Of a stretch of DNA of 64,000 bases, positions 37,733 to 46,969 are shown in pieces. How positions within the stretch are numbered: position 1 is the stretch's first letter; the number at the start of each line of letters is the position of its first letter. The notes below the pieces were generated by a model. The model had not been told where the DNA came from, ran no database searches, and worked only from the letters and a program-made list of their open reading frames with translations. The stretch comes from Anaerocolumna sp. AGMB13025 (lineage in GTDB: Bacteria > Bacillota > Clostridia > Lachnospirales > Lachnospiraceae): NCBI RefSeq assembly GCF_029689925.1, contig NZ_CP121445.1, forward strand, positions 1,357,001 through 1,421,000. The letters run 5' to 3'. The position numbers and the translations under genes are program-made.

Positions 37733-39540
37733 AGAAAGAAAGTAAGAAGAATGTAATCTTACATCATTTTAAAAGCATTCGCCTTACCATATTGTTTTCT
37801 TTTTCTGCTTTAATTGTTTTTTCACTGCTGATTTTCCTGCTGATTTCCTTAAATTATACAGAAGAAACGGTACTTAAGAATTCTATAAATAATACAACCC
37901 AGTTAATCAAGCAGGTTAACGGGGATATTGATTCTTATATCAACTATATGGAGAATATATCTTCCCTGGTAACCAATAATGAAAATGTAAAAAACTATTT
38001 GTATGATGAAACCATATCCCAGGAGAAGAAATCTATTTATTATCAGGCAATCCTGGATCAGTTTAATACAATTATGGAGGCAAGGCAGGATATCTGCAAT
38101 ATAGCGGTAATCTCCAACAACGGAAGATATATTATTAATGACGGTACGGATCTGTTAAATGAGAATGTCTATCTGTTTGGACTGGATTGGTATCGGTATG
38201 CTTATTTCAATCCGGATAAAACCGCTTTATCCTCCTCCCATGTGCAGAATGTAGTAAAAAATAATTATAAATGGGTGATTACCTTAAGCAAGAGTATTAC
38301 AAATACAAAAAACAGCACTGCTTCCGGTATTTTCTTTATTGATTTGAATTATAAGGTTATTAGTGATATGTGTGAAAATAACAGTTTGGGTGAGAAGGGT
38401 TATGTATTTATTTTAGACCGGGATGGTAATATTATCTATCATCCGAAGCAGCAGTTATTGTATAGCGGACTAACCACCGAACGGGTACAGCAGGTCATGG
38501 AGAGCAAATCCAATCATTTTGTTACGGGGGAGCATAACGAAAGTAAACTCTACACTATGTCAACCTCTGAAAAAACAGGCTGGACCATCGTAGGCGTCGT
38601 ATATGAATCAGAACTGATGAAAAATAAAACCCAGACACAGATTATTTATATTCTGGTGGCTTTTATTTTACTGGCTGCGGCTACCATTATATCAGCTATT
38701 ATCTCAACCAGGATTACCAAACCGATAAAAACGTTAAAAGACTCCATGAAAGAGGTGGAGAAAGGTCATTTTGACAATGCTAATATCGAAGTCATAACAG
38801 AAAATGAGATTGGCAGTCTGAGTAAGTCCTTTAATATTATGACAGCCGAAATTAAGAAATTAATGGAAGAAAATATCTATGAACAGAAACAAAAAAGAAA
38901 AAACGAATTAAAAGCCCTGCAGGCCCAGATTAATCCCCATTTTCTCTATAATACGTTAGATTCCATTATCTGGATGGCGGAAGGCAATAAAAATCAGGAA
39001 GTCGTATTAATGACCTCCTCCTTAGCGAAACTACTGCGCCAAAGCATCAGCAACGAGAACGAAGTATTGACCATCGAGCAGGAAATTGCATATATTGTAA
39101 GTTATTTAACGATACAGAAGATGAGATATAAAGATAAGCTGGAATATGAGATTGATATCGATGATGATATCTACCAAAACGAAATAGTTAAGCTTATTCT
39201 CCAGCCCATCGTAGAAAATGCCATCTATCATGGCATCAAGTTTAAGGAAACCATGTGTCTGCTTCGAATACAGGGATATTCTAGGGGCAATGACATAATA
39301 ATTAAAATTATTGATAATGGGGTAGGCATGTCAGAAGAAACCCTTGCCCATATCTTTGACGAACATAAACATAACAAAAGATCCAATGGAGTTGGTGTAT
39401 TTAACGTACAGATGAGGCTTTGGCTTTATTACGGAAAGAATTACGGTATTACCTATGAAAGTGTCCTGGGAGAAGGAACCACAGCCACAATTACAATTCC
39501 GAAGAAAAAGATACAGGGGGAAAATGGTGAAAAAGTATAA
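37729..39540 (+). CDS. YesM-type sensor histidine kinase
   Basis: Membrane sensor kinase of 603 aa starting at a TTG that overlaps the upstream stop. Two membrane segments (about 17-40 and 303-325) flank a ~260-residue extracellular Cache-type sensor. HAMP (about 326-380) is followed by a His_kinase domain with the phosphoacceptor H404 in QINPHFLYNTLDSI and an ATPase domain with VENAIYHG (N box), DNGVGMS and GVGVFNVQMRL. It should autophosphorylate and pass phosphate to the YesN-type regulator. A membrane-anchored sugar-binding protein gene overlaps its 3' end, suggesting that this protein presents the ligand to the kinase. Confidence 0.94.
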   Translation: MKKESKKNVILHHFKSIRLTILFSFSALIVFSLLIFLLISLNYTEETVLKNSINNTTQLIKQVNGDIDSYINYMENISSLVTNNENVKNYLYDETISQEKKSIYYQAILDQFNTIMEARQDICNIAVISNNGRYIINDGTDLLNENVYLFGLDWYRYAYFNPDKTALSSSHVQNVVKNNYKWVITLSKSITNTKNSTASGIFFIDLNYKVISDMCENNSLGEKGYVFILDRDGNIIYHPKQQLLYSGLTTERVQQVMESKSNHFVTGEHNESKLYTMSTSEKTGWTIVGVVYESELMKNKTQTQIIYILVAFILLAAATIISAIISTRITKPIKTLKDSMKEVEKGHFDNANIEVITENEIGSLSKSFNIMTAEIKKLMEENIYEQKQKRKNELKALQAQINPHFLYNTLDSIIWMAEGNKNQEVVLMTSSLAKLLRQSISNENEVLTIEQEIAYIVSYLTIQKMRYKDKLEYEIDIDDDIYQNEIVKLILQPIVENAIYHGIKFKETMCLLRIQGYSRGNDIIIKIIDNGVGMSEETLAHIFDEHKHNKRSNGVGVFNVQMRLWLYYGKNYGITYESVLGEGTTATITIPKKKIQGENGEKV

Positions 39541-40510
39541 AGTCATAATCCTAATTATATTTTTATCTCTATGTATTTTAGTTCCTTTAGTTTATACCAT
39601 TATAACAAACAGCCTGAAAACAGAAGAACCGGTGCGTATCATCTATATACCCAAAATTATTGATGATACCAATGAATTCTGGTCTGCTTTAATTGGCGGT
39701 GCCGAAATGGCTGCCAAAGAGTTCAGTGTTGATTTAGATATCGTAGCTCCCGACGCAGAAGAAGATTATAAAAGGCAGAATCAGCTGATTGAATGGGCCA
39801 TAAAACAAAAACCCGATGCAATCGCATTATCTCCAGCAGATTATTCGGAAACCACAGCTATGGCAAAGGAAATCGTTAAGAATAAAATAAAACTGGTCTT
39901 TATCGATTCCACCGTTAATGAGAATGTCCAGGATGCCCTGGTAGCAACAGATAATTACCTGGCAGGTGTTAAAATGGGTGAATATATGAAATCTTTTATC
40001 AAAGAGGATACTAAAATTGCAATTGTAGGACATGTAAAAACAGCCTCCACAGCAATTGAACGGGAGAAGGGACTCAGATCCGGACTTGGAAAAGACGAAA
40101 AAAGAATCATAGAGGTGGTATTCTGCGATTCCGAATTTAGTAAAGCTTATAATCTAACTACAGAATTACTTAAAAAATACCCGGAAGTTAATATGATCGC
40201 AGGTCTGAATGAATACTCCTCCGTTGGCGCTGCCCGGGCAATAAAGCGGCTTGGACTTACCGGTAAAGTAAAAGTAATCGGTTTTGACAGTTCCATCGAA
40301 GAAATAGAACTATTAGAAGAGGGCGTATTCCAGGGAATCATAATCCAAAAATCCTTTAATATGGGCTATCTTGGCATTGAAGAGGCCGTTAATTTGGTAA
40401 AAGGTACAAAAATAGAGAAAAACGTAGATTCCGGTTCTCAGCTAATCACGAAAAATAACATGTACACAGAAGAAAATCAGAAATTGCTCTTTCCATTTCT
40501 GGGAGATTAA
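39524..40510 (+). CDS. Membrane-anchored periplasmic-type sugar-binding protein (XylFII-like sensor partner)
   Basis: About 328 aa: one N-terminal membrane segment (about 5-28, no lipobox Cys) and then a two-lobed RbsB/XylF-type sugar-binding domain (IIYIPKIIDDTNEFWSALIGGAEMAA, KPDAIALSPADYS, IDSTVNENVQ, AGLNEYSSVGAARA, VIGFDSS). Its start lies within the last codons of the histidine kinase gene. ATG 39524 is used here; the GTG at 39527 is better spaced from AGGGGG. A binding protein anchored by a helix and encoded with a kinase and YesN regulator matches the XylFII-LytS-YesN xylose sensor described in Clostridium, so it is probably a signal-input subunit rather than a transporter component. 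Confidence 0.88.
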   Translation: MVKKYKVIILIIFLSLCILVPLVYTIITNSLKTEEPVRIIYIPKIIDDTNEFWSALIGGAEMAAKEFSVDLDIVAPDAEEDYKRQNQLIEWAIKQKPDAIALSPADYSETTAMAKEIVKNKIKLVFIDSTVNENVQDALVATDNYLAGVKMGEYMKSFIKEDTKIAIVGHVKTASTAIEREKGLRSGLGKDEKRIIEVVFCDSEFSKAYNLTTELLKKYPEVNMIAGLNEYSSVGAARAIKRLGLTGKVKVIGFDSSIEEIELLEEGVFQGIIIQKSFNMGYLGIEEAVNLVKGTKIEKNVDSGSQLITKNNMYTEENQKLLFPFLGD

Positions 40511-40572
40511 AATAGCTTCATTCTAATGACTCAAACTCAGTATCAGTAGTAACGAAAAATTATAAACGCTTC

Positions 40573-40906
40573 AAACTTCACAGTTATTTTTGTATTGGTA
40601 TACTTGATAAAATCAGCAAGGAAGATAATTAAGAAAGCATTGATTATGCTATGTTTCATAAGCTTAGTATTCTTCGCCTGAATTCACTAATGATTTTTTC
40701 ATGTGGTAAGACAAGATTAAAAATGCATAACTCCTCACTATGTTCGTCAAACAGTATGCATTTTTAATCTGAACCACCTGAAAAAGTCATAAGTGAATGT
40801 TCAGACTCAGAATGAAGCGCTTATGAAACATAGCATAATCATGCTTTCAATTTAGATTCCGAGCTGATTTTATCAAGTGTTTTTAGGTTTATTAACTGCG
40901 AAGTTT
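40573..40906. mobile_element. 334 bp foldback element, copy 1
   Basis: The ends are inverted copies of about 45 bp: AAACTTC(A/G)CAGTT, then ACTTGATAAAATCAGC (40611-40626, with its reverse complement GCTGATTTTATCAAGT at 40863-40878). Inside, the arms remain complementary almost to the centre (ATGCTATGTTTCATAAGC/GCTTATGAAACATAGCAT; ATTAAAAATGCAT/ATGCATTTTTAAT), so the whole element folds into one long hairpin. Copy 2 (41263-41596) has the same length and plan, and a short copy lies at 63815. No coding sequence is present. Confidence 0.8.
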
Positions 40907-41262
40907 AAGTTATGGTTAGGGTCATCTGCTGTTTCAACAAAATTTCGGACATAGCCAGTATGTTTTTTCCCGCTTTGAAACGGTAAGACTCATTTGTTGA
41001 AATTCATTTGTTTTAAAAGCCATGATACGCCCCGCTCTTTCGTATAATTTATATATTTTATTATTCTATATATGCAGCGTTCTATCATTACTTTTGACAC
41101 CCTAACCAGTTATTAATTCTAATATCAGTCTTATGCAAAAATAACGGATATCTACCTAAATCTTTCAGCAAAAAATCAATGAAATCAACCTGAAATAGTA
41201 TATTCTACAAGATAGGAAGAAACTCTTTTTCATACATCTTTTATTAAACAAAACAAAAAAAT
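40907..41262. other. Non-coding spacer between two foldback elements
   Basis: About 356 bp of AT-rich sequence. No ORF with a ribosome site, RNA gene or clear promoter was seen. It may represent the original spacer between the sensor operon and the transporter operon, or older decayed repeat sequence. Confidence 0.4.
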
Positions 41263-41596
41263 AACTTCGCAGTTCAAAACCTAAAAATACTTGATAAAAT
41301 CAGCTCAAAACCGAAACAAGAAAGCATGGATTATGCTGTGTTTCATAAGCGTTTCATTTTGAGACTGCAAATTCACTTATGACTTTTTCCTGTGGTTCAG
41401 AGTGAAAATGCACACTGTCTGACGAGCTTTGCTCGGAGTTTGTGCATTTTCACTCTTGCTTTACCACAGGAAAAAATCATTAGTGAATTCAGTCTCAGAA
41501 TCCTAAGCTTATGAAACACAGCATAATCCATGCTTTCCTTAATAACCTCTCCGTGCTGATTTTATCAAGTAAACACCCCCAATAAACTGTGAAGTC
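41263..41596. mobile_element. 334 bp foldback element, copy 2
   Basis: Starts AACTTCGCAGTT, with ACTTGATAAAATCAGC at 41291-41306, and ends with GCTGATTTTATCAAGT (41555-41570) and AACTGTGAAGT. Internal arms pair closely (GAAAGCATGGATTATGC/GCATAATCCATGCTTTC; GAGTGAAAATGCAC/GTGCATTTTCACTC). Copy 1 has the same length and orientation-symmetric plan but many base differences, while pairing within each copy is kept, which suggests selection on, or correction within, the hairpin. Confidence 0.8.
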
Positions 41597-41732
41597 AAAC
41601 CGATTTCTAAAAAATAGAACTCCACTACAAAAATCAAGCCAATATAGATAAAAAAAGGACCTAAAAAATCAGTCCTATAGTCAATATCCATAAATTCAGT
41701 AGAATATTAACTATTTCTAAAAAGATATTCTA

Positions 41733-41803
41733 TTAAAATATTCATAGTTTAGTCATATAATGTTCACATATTAAAAGACTGAAGAATGTGCGGAAACGCT
41801 TAG
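41733..41803 (+). promoter_or_regulatory. Candidate promoter and operator of the CUT2 transporter operon
   Basis: TATAAT at 41756-41761 has a poor -35 (TTAAAA, 41733-41738) 17 bp upstream, as expected of an activator-dependent promoter such as one controlled by the nearby YesN-type protein. GGAAACGCTTAG (41792-41803) resembles the GAAACG half-sites at 28474 and 31004 and also, weakly, a catabolite cre site. Confidence 0.45.
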
Positions 41804-41823
41804 AAATTAGGAGGAAAGTAGAA

Positions 41824-42807
41824 GTGGAAAAAATTAAAAACAATGCATTGATTAAAAAAATCGGATTTAACAAACTGGTGCTGTGCTTTGTATTGATTGT
41901 CATGTATTTTGCATTTGCAGTAGTAAGTCCGACCTTTATCAGTTACTCCAGAATATTAAGTGCATTAAGCTATGCATATTTCTTAGGATTCCTTGCATTG
42001 GGTGTCACCTTTGTTATAGGTACCGGAGGAATAGACTTCTCCATCGGACCCGTTATGTTCTGTGCGGCATTAGTATCGGGGCAGTTATTGACGAAAAGCG
42101 GGTGGCCGTTAATCCTTTGCCTCCTGGTAAGTATACTGGTGGGATTGCTGTTTGGCGCCTTAAATGGCTTTTTGGTTTCTTATTTTAGAATACCTCCCTT
42201 TATTACCTCCATGGCTATCATGCAGATTTCAAAAGGTGTTGGATCAGTTTTTACAAAAACCCAGTCAGTCAGCTGGCCTCAGGCCTCAGAAGCAAACGGC
42301 TGGTACCGTTATCTGGTCAAAGCCAAAATAGGCGGTGTAGAAGTGCCGACAGGACTTATCTTCTTAGGATTAGCAGCTATTATCTGTTCCATCATAATAA
42401 ATAAGACAAAAATCGGACGAAATATCTTATGCATCGGAAGTAACCGGGAAGCAGTACGTTTATCCGGTGTTAATGTTAAGAAATGGGAAATGACAGCGTA
42501 CATGATCTGCGGAGTATTAGTTGGTATTGCAGCAATCTTTTTCGTAGGTGCTTACACCACAATACAGCCTGGTCTTGGGGATCAGTATAACAATGAAGCC
42601 ATTGCCTGTGCCGTAATGGGCGGAACTTCAATGGCAGGGGGTATTGCCTCCATCGGCGGTACATTTATCGGCACTATGATTATTGCCTTGCTTCAGGAAG
42701 GTATCCTGGCTATGGGCTTTACAAAAGATTATCAGCTGGTAATAACTGGTATCATAGTTATAATCGCAGTTTACATGGATACGATGTCCAGACGCAGAAG
42801 AAATTAG
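41824..42807 (+). CDS. CUT2 sugar ABC transporter permease (RbsC/YtfT-like), first of two
   Basis: Inner-membrane permease of 327 aa with about 8-10 hydrophobic segments. GVTFVIGTGGIDFSIG and ILCIGSNREAVRLSGVNVKKWEMTAYMICG are hallmark BPD_transp_2 motifs shared with RbsC, XylH and YtfT. GTG at 41824 has TAGGAGG nine bases upstream; the in-frame GTG at 41788 is less likely. A second, related permease at 44523 means the channel is probably a heterodimer, as in E. coli YtfT/YjfF. It is the first gene of the transporter operon and is followed by an inserted repeat element. Confidence 0.93.
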   Translation: MEKIKNNALIKKIGFNKLVLCFVLIVMYFAFAVVSPTFISYSRILSALSYAYFLGFLALGVTFVIGTGGIDFSIGPVMFCAALVSGQLLTKSGWPLILCLLVSILVGLLFGALNGFLVSYFRIPPFITSMAIMQISKGVGSVFTKTQSVSWPQASEANGWYRYLVKAKIGGVEVPTGLIFLGLAAIICSIIINKTKIGRNILCIGSNREAVRLSGVNVKKWEMTAYMICGVLVGIAAIFFVGAYTTIQPGLGDQYNNEAIACAVMGGTSMAGGIASIGGTFIGTMIIALLQEGILAMGFTKDYQLVITGIIVIIAVYMDTMSRRRRN

Positions 42808-42817
42808 TCAGTTTCTC

Positions 42818-42990
42818 AATTGGATTAATTGGTAATTGCGAAACTATTTAGTTTTCTGAATATACCCTACAATTAATACGAATTTCATAGCCTCAGTTGC
42901 CCTCTGGGCAAGATTCAGCTCTGAAATTGTATTAATTGCATGGCATATAGATAAAATAGTTGAGTTTTGCAATTACCAAAATTGGATTAA
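42818..42990. mobile_element. 151 bp MITE-like element with 11 bp target duplication
   Basis: The element runs 42829-42979. Its ends TTGGTAATTGC (42829-42839) and GCAATTACCAA (42969-42979) are exact inverted repeats, extended by near-complementary arms (CAATTAATAC against GTATTAATTG). AATTGGATTAA occurs directly outside both ends (42818-42828 and 42980-42990), an exact 11 bp direct repeat expected from transposition. It sits in the operon spacer between the first permease and the ATPase and has no coding capacity, so it was presumably moved by a transposase encoded elsewhere. Confidence 0.82.
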
Positions 42991-43017
42991 CATGGAAAGG
43001 ATAAGAAAGGTGAAAAC

Positions 43018-44508
43018 GTGGGCGAAGTAATTTTAACAATGAAAGGTATAGATAAGTCTTTCCCGGGAGTGCATGCATTGGATCAGGTGGATTTTGAAGT
43101 GAGAAAAGGAGAGGTCCACGCACTAATGGGCGAAAATGGAGCTGGAAAATCAACCCTGATGAAGGTGCTGACCGGTATCTACAAAAAAGACTCCGGAAAG
43201 ATAACCTATGAAGGACGGGAAGTAGAATTTAATAATCCCAAGGAAGCACAGGATTCAGGAATTGTTATTGTACATCAGGAGCTGAATATGATGGGTCACC
43301 TTACAGTGGCACAGAATATATTCATCGGCAGGGAGTTCATGACCGGTAAATTAATCAATGATACCCGTATGAACGAAGAGGCAAAAAAACTCTTTGATAA
43401 ACTCAATATTAACATAGACCCGACGGAAAAAATGAATCAGCTGACAGTTGGAAGACAGCAGATGTGCGAAATAGCAAAAGCCATAAGTCATGATGCAAAA
43501 GTAATTGTCTTTGATGAACCGTCCGCTGCTCTTACAGAGTCTGAAATAGAGGAACTGTTTAAGATTATAAGGGACCTTCGGAATAAGGGCCTGGGAATCG
43601 TATATATCTCCCACCGGATGGATGAAATCAAAGTCATAACTGACCGGGTAACGGTAATGCGTGACGGCGGCTATGTTGGAACCCTTATAACAAAGGACAG
43701 TACCAAGGATGATATCATCAACATGATGGTAGGCCGTGTCATCTATGAAGACCCAAAGACAGAAAGTAATGTAAAAAAGGATGCGCCGGTCGTACTGAAA
43801 GTAGAAAATCTCAATGCCGGGAAACTGGTAAGGAATGTAAGCTTTGAACTCAAAAAAGGTGAAATCTTAGGCTTCTCCGGACTGATGGGAGCCGGCAGGA
43901 CAGAAACTGCAAGAGCATTGTTTGGAGCGGATACCAAAGAAAGCGGAGTTATCTATATCAATGGCAGGAAGGTGGATATAAAATCTCCTATGGATGCGGT
44001 AGCCAATGGAATCGGTTATCTTTCGGAAGACCGGAAACGGTACGGAATCGTAGTCCAAAAGACCGTAGCCGAAAATACCACAATGGCATCACTTGAGAAT
44101 TTTATCTCCGGAATCTTTATTAATAAGAAAAAAGAAAAAGAAATAACCAGAAAATATATCGAACAGTTAAAGACAAAAACTCCGGATACAGATCAGCTGG
44201 TAGTGAACTTATCAGGTGGAAATCAGCAAAAGGTGGTAATTGCAAAGTGGCTGGTAAGAAACTGTGACATCCTGATCTTTGATGAACCTACCAGAGGTAT
44301 CGATGTAGGAGCAAAAAATGAGATATACCAACTGATGAATGAGCTGGTAGCAGAAGGAAAGTCGATCATCATGATTTCCTCTGAAATGACAGAAATATTA
44401 AGAATGAGTGACCGAATCATCGTCATGTGTGAAGGAAAGAAAACCGATGAAATCGACATATCGGAGGCAACACAGGAAAAGATAATGAATGCGGCTACAC
44501 TCAGATAA
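43018..44508 (+). CDS. CUT2 sugar ABC transporter ATP-binding protein (RbsA/MglA/YtfR-like)
   Basis: Tandem-domain ATPase of 496 aa that powers import through the two permeases. The first domain has an intact Walker A (GENGAGKST, 38-46), VIVFDEPSAAL as Walker B and a degenerate signature (LTVGRQQM). The second has the degenerate Walker A usual in this family (GLMGAGRTE), a good LSGGNQQKV signature and ILIFDEPTRGIDVGAK. This asymmetry is normal for RbsA-type proteins. It starts at GTG with AAAGGTG upstream and ends 14 bp before the second permease gene. Confidence 0.95.
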   Translation: MGEVILTMKGIDKSFPGVHALDQVDFEVRKGEVHALMGENGAGKSTLMKVLTGIYKKDSGKITYEGREVEFNNPKEAQDSGIVIVHQELNMMGHLTVAQNIFIGREFMTGKLINDTRMNEEAKKLFDKLNINIDPTEKMNQLTVGRQQMCEIAKAISHDAKVIVFDEPSAALTESEIEELFKIIRDLRNKGLGIVYISHRMDEIKVITDRVTVMRDGGYVGTLITKDSTKDDIINMMVGRVIYEDPKTESNVKKDAPVVLKVENLNAGKLVRNVSFELKKGEILGFSGLMGAGRTETARALFGADTKESGVIYINGRKVDIKSPMDAVANGIGYLSEDRKRYGIVVQKTVAENTTMASLENFISGIFINKKKEKEITRKYIEQLKTKTPDTDQLVVNLSGGNQQKVVIAKWLVRNCDILIFDEPTRGIDVGAKNEIYQLMNELVAEGKSIIMISSEMTEILRMSDRIIVMCEGKKTDEIDISEATQEKIMNAATLR

Positions 44509-44522
44509 GAGGAGGAAAAGTG

Positions 44523-45518
44523 ATGTCTAACAAAAAAGGAAATATATTAACGAGTAATCCTGTTGTAAAGAAGATGGGGACCCAGAAAACAATCGTATTG
44601 GTTATCATCATAGCATTATTTTCATTCTTTTGCATAGCAAGCCCAGCTTTCAGACAATATTCCACTGTTCTTAGTATAATGGATTATTCCTATTACATTA
44701 CCTTAATGGCAATTGGTGTAACCTTTGCATTGATTACCGGAGGTGTTGACCTATCAATCGGTACCGGACTTGTATGTTATTCCATAGCAGGAGGTTACCT
44801 GGTGGTTTATAAGCACTGGCCGGTGCTTTTAGGAATGCTGGTAGCAGTACTGTTTGGTGTTTTAATTGGTCTGTTAAATGGTATCCTGGTGGCAGTCATG
44901 AATTTACCCCCCTTCATTGCAACCTTGTGCACCATGATGTTAACCAGAGGTTTAGGTTCCCTTTGTTCCGGTGGTTTTGGTATACCCTGGCCTCAGGCAG
45001 GCACAGACGGAGCATGGTTTAGAACTATATTTAAGATTAAATTAGGTACGATGAAGTATCCAATCGGGTTTTTACTGATTATTATTCTGGTAATTATTAT
45101 GTCCATTATCCTGAATAAATCCAAAATTGGCCGTTACATTATAGCAATCGGCAGTAACAAGGAAGCAGCAAGGCTTTCCGGTGTTAATGTAAAAAAATAT
45201 CTGATACTGGCATATGTAATCTCCGGTTTCTTTGCAGGCTTAGCAGGAATTGCATACGCTGCAACCTTTACCAGTATTAATCCTGGCACCGGGGCAGGAC
45301 TTGAATTAGATGCGATCGGCGGAGCAATTATTGGCGGTGTATCGACCACCGGCGGTTCCGGTTCTATTGTAGGAGCGTTACTCGGCGTATTCGTAATGTC
45401 CATGTTAAAAACAGGACTTCCCTACATTGGACTTCAGGCGAACTGGCAGCAGATTATTACGGGTATTATCTTAATAAGTGCGGTAATGATTGATGTCCTA
45501 AAACGAAAAGATAGATAA
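44523..45518 (+). CDS. CUT2 sugar ABC transporter permease (RbsC/YjfF-like), second of two
   Basis: Inner-membrane permease of 331 aa, paralogous to the one at 41824: GVTFALITGGVDLSIGTG, FIATLCTMMLTRGLGSLCSGG and IAIGSNKEAARLSGVNVKKYLILAYVISG. GGAGG is seven bases before the ATG at 44523; a GTG at 44520 is a close alternative. Two non-identical permeases with one tandem ATPase and one binding protein match the YtfQRT-YjfF galactofuranose importer layout, although the substrate here is not proven. The following 228 bp spacer holds the leader repeat. Confidence 0.93.
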   Translation: MSNKKGNILTSNPVVKKMGTQKTIVLVIIIALFSFFCIASPAFRQYSTVLSIMDYSYYITLMAIGVTFALITGGVDLSIGTGLVCYSIAGGYLVVYKHWPVLLGMLVAVLFGVLIGLLNGILVAVMNLPPFIATLCTMMLTRGLGSLCSGGFGIPWPQAGTDGAWFRTIFKIKLGTMKYPIGFLLIIILVIIMSIILNKSKIGRYIIAIGSNKEAARLSGVNVKKYLILAYVISGFFAGLAGIAYAATFTSINPGTGAGLELDAIGGAIIGGVSTTGGSGSIVGALLGVFVMSMLKTGLPYIGLQANWQQIITGIILISAVMIDVLKRKDR

Positions 45519-45604
45519 TTGGGAAAGTATGAAACAGTTACAACTAAGTTATGCAAACGCGTAGGCGGTTCATAAATAAAACAAAACATAATGGAGGTTT
45601 ACAG

Positions 45605-45626
45605 TATCGCAAGTGAACTTGAGATA
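45605..45626 (+). repeat. Leader hairpin motif, partial copy upstream of copy C
   Basis: TATCGCAAG, TGAA, CTTGAGATA differs at one base from the perfect hairpin at 45709-45730. It follows ATGGAGG but no gene starts here; an ATG at 45591 in frame with it opens only 15 codons. It may be a duplication of the motif within the same spacer. Confidence 0.6.
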
Positions 45627-45646
45627 CGAAAAGGGTGAAGGTTGAA

Positions 45647-45749
45647 AGAAAATAAAAAATTGAAAGGTGCCACGAACTGATTCTTTCAACTTGTTTAAAT
45701 AGTGGCAGTATCGCAAGTGAACTTGCGATATGCATAGGGTGTAAATATG
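45647..45749 (+). repeat. Structured leader element, copy C (before the sugar-binding lipoprotein gene)
   Basis: A 103 bp block ending at the start codon: AGAAAAT, then GAAAGGTGCCAC with TGCCAC (45668-45673) pairing with GTGGCA (45702-45707), then a perfect hairpin TATCGCAAG, TGAA, CTTGCGATA (45709-45730), then TGCATAGGGTGTAAATATG with the ribosome site GGGTG and the ATG. Copy D (53465-53567) has the same order and exactly the same length; the loop between the TGCCAC arms is not conserved. Conserved stems with a free loop indicate a functional RNA leader. Confidence 0.75.
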
Positions 45750-46940
45750 AAAAAGAAATTTTTAGTAGGTTTACTTAGTGCAGCAATGGTAGCAAGTATG
45801 TTAACCGGCTGCGGAAAAAAAGCTGAAACAACAAGTAATTCAACTCCAACGAAAGCTCCGGCTCAGGAAACACAGACACAGGAAGCTCAAACAACAGAAG
45901 GAGCTGCAACCACAGATTCCTCATCCACAGGTGATATCGTAGCAAAATCTGCTTATCACTTTGAAATTGTATCAAAAGGTTTCCAATCCACCTACTGGCA
46001 GGCAGTTTATAAAGGAGCATCTGCTGAAGCTGAAAAGTTAGGCGTTACCATCAACATGGTTGGTCCTAACTCTGAATCCGATATTGCTGACCAGGTACAG
46101 ATGTTAAACAGTGCAGTAAATGCAAAACCAGCAGCAATCGGTTTAGCTTCCCTAGATACAAAAGCAGCGTTAGATGCAATCACAGCAGCACAGAGTGCCA
46201 ATATTCCGATTATCGGATTTGACTCCGGTGTTCCCGCTGCTCCGGAAGGTGCCGTATTTGCCAATGCATCAACAGATAACTATAAAGCCGGTGCTGTAGC
46301 AGCAGACGGTATGTATGATGGCATTAAAGACAGAATAGCTAGTGCAGCAGGTCCTGTAAGAATTGGTGTTGTTAATCAGGATGCTACTTCTGAATCAATC
46401 TGTAACCGTGGATTAGGCTTTATTGATGAGATGATCACAAAACTTTCAGCAGATGGTAAAACCGCTGCCGTAGTTGGTAATGACTATTATGTACAAAATG
46501 TAAAAGGTACTGTTGTAGATGAAAAGAGTGCCAATGTAATTATCGAAGTAAGAGTACCTTCCCAGACAACAACAGAATTAACAGCAATTGAAGCTTCCAC
46601 TATCTTAAACGAAAAAGATACAATAGCTATCTTTGGCTCTAATCAGACAGCAGCAGAAGGTGTTGTTACCGCGAATGATAACTTAAATGTTTTAGGAACA
46701 GGCGAAGGACAGATTATCGGTGTTGGTTTTGACTCCGGTTCCGTATTAAAAGCTGCAGTAACAAGCGGAACTTTATACGGTGCAGTTACACAGGCTCCTG
46801 TTTCCATCGGTCAGAAAATGGTAGACTTATTAGTACAGGTTGCTAACGGTGAAACTGTAGCAGATGTTGATACAGGTTGTCAGTGGTACAATAAGGATAA
46901 CATCACAAGTGAAGAAATCTCTCAGAACTTATATGATTAA
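45747..46940 (+). CDS. Sugar-binding lipoprotein of the CUT2 importer (RbsB/YtfQ-like)
   Basis: Extracellular two-lobed sugar-binding protein of 397 aa. It has a signal peptide with lipobox (MLTGC, Cys about residue 23), a Thr/Gln/Glu-rich linker to about residue 65, and then the binding fold: FEIVSKGFQSTYWQAVYKGA, PAAIGLASLDTKAA, IIGFDSGV, IFGSNQTAAEGV, IIGVGFDSG. It delivers a monosaccharide or polyol to the two permeases upstream. The gene has its own structured leader and is followed by a strong terminator, so it can be expressed above the rest of the operon. The ligand may be a hexose or hexitol used by the adjacent pathway. Confidence 0.93.
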   Translation: MKKKFLVGLLSAAMVASMLTGCGKKAETTSNSTPTKAPAQETQTQEAQTTEGAATTDSSSTGDIVAKSAYHFEIVSKGFQSTYWQAVYKGASAEAEKLGVTINMVGPNSESDIADQVQMLNSAVNAKPAAIGLASLDTKAALDAITAAQSANIPIIGFDSGVPAAPEGAVFANASTDNYKAGAVAADGMYDGIKDRIASAAGPVRIGVVNQDATSESICNRGLGFIDEMITKLSADGKTAAVVGNDYYVQNVKGTVVDEKSANVIIEVRVPSQTTTELTAIEASTILNEKDTIAIFGSNQTAAEGVVTANDNLNVLGTGEGQIIGVGFDSGSVLKAAVTSGTLYGAVTQAPVSIGQKMVDLLVQVANGETVADVDTGCQWYNKDNITSEEISQNLYD

Positions 46941-46969
46941 TTTCTGCTTCCAAATTTAAATAAAGTACG

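Noticed and set aside
40573..41596. Retron, group II intron or other ncRNA system in the 1.3 kb gap
   Set aside because: No reverse transcriptase or intron domain V is present; near-complete self-complementarity and shared ends fit foldback elements better.
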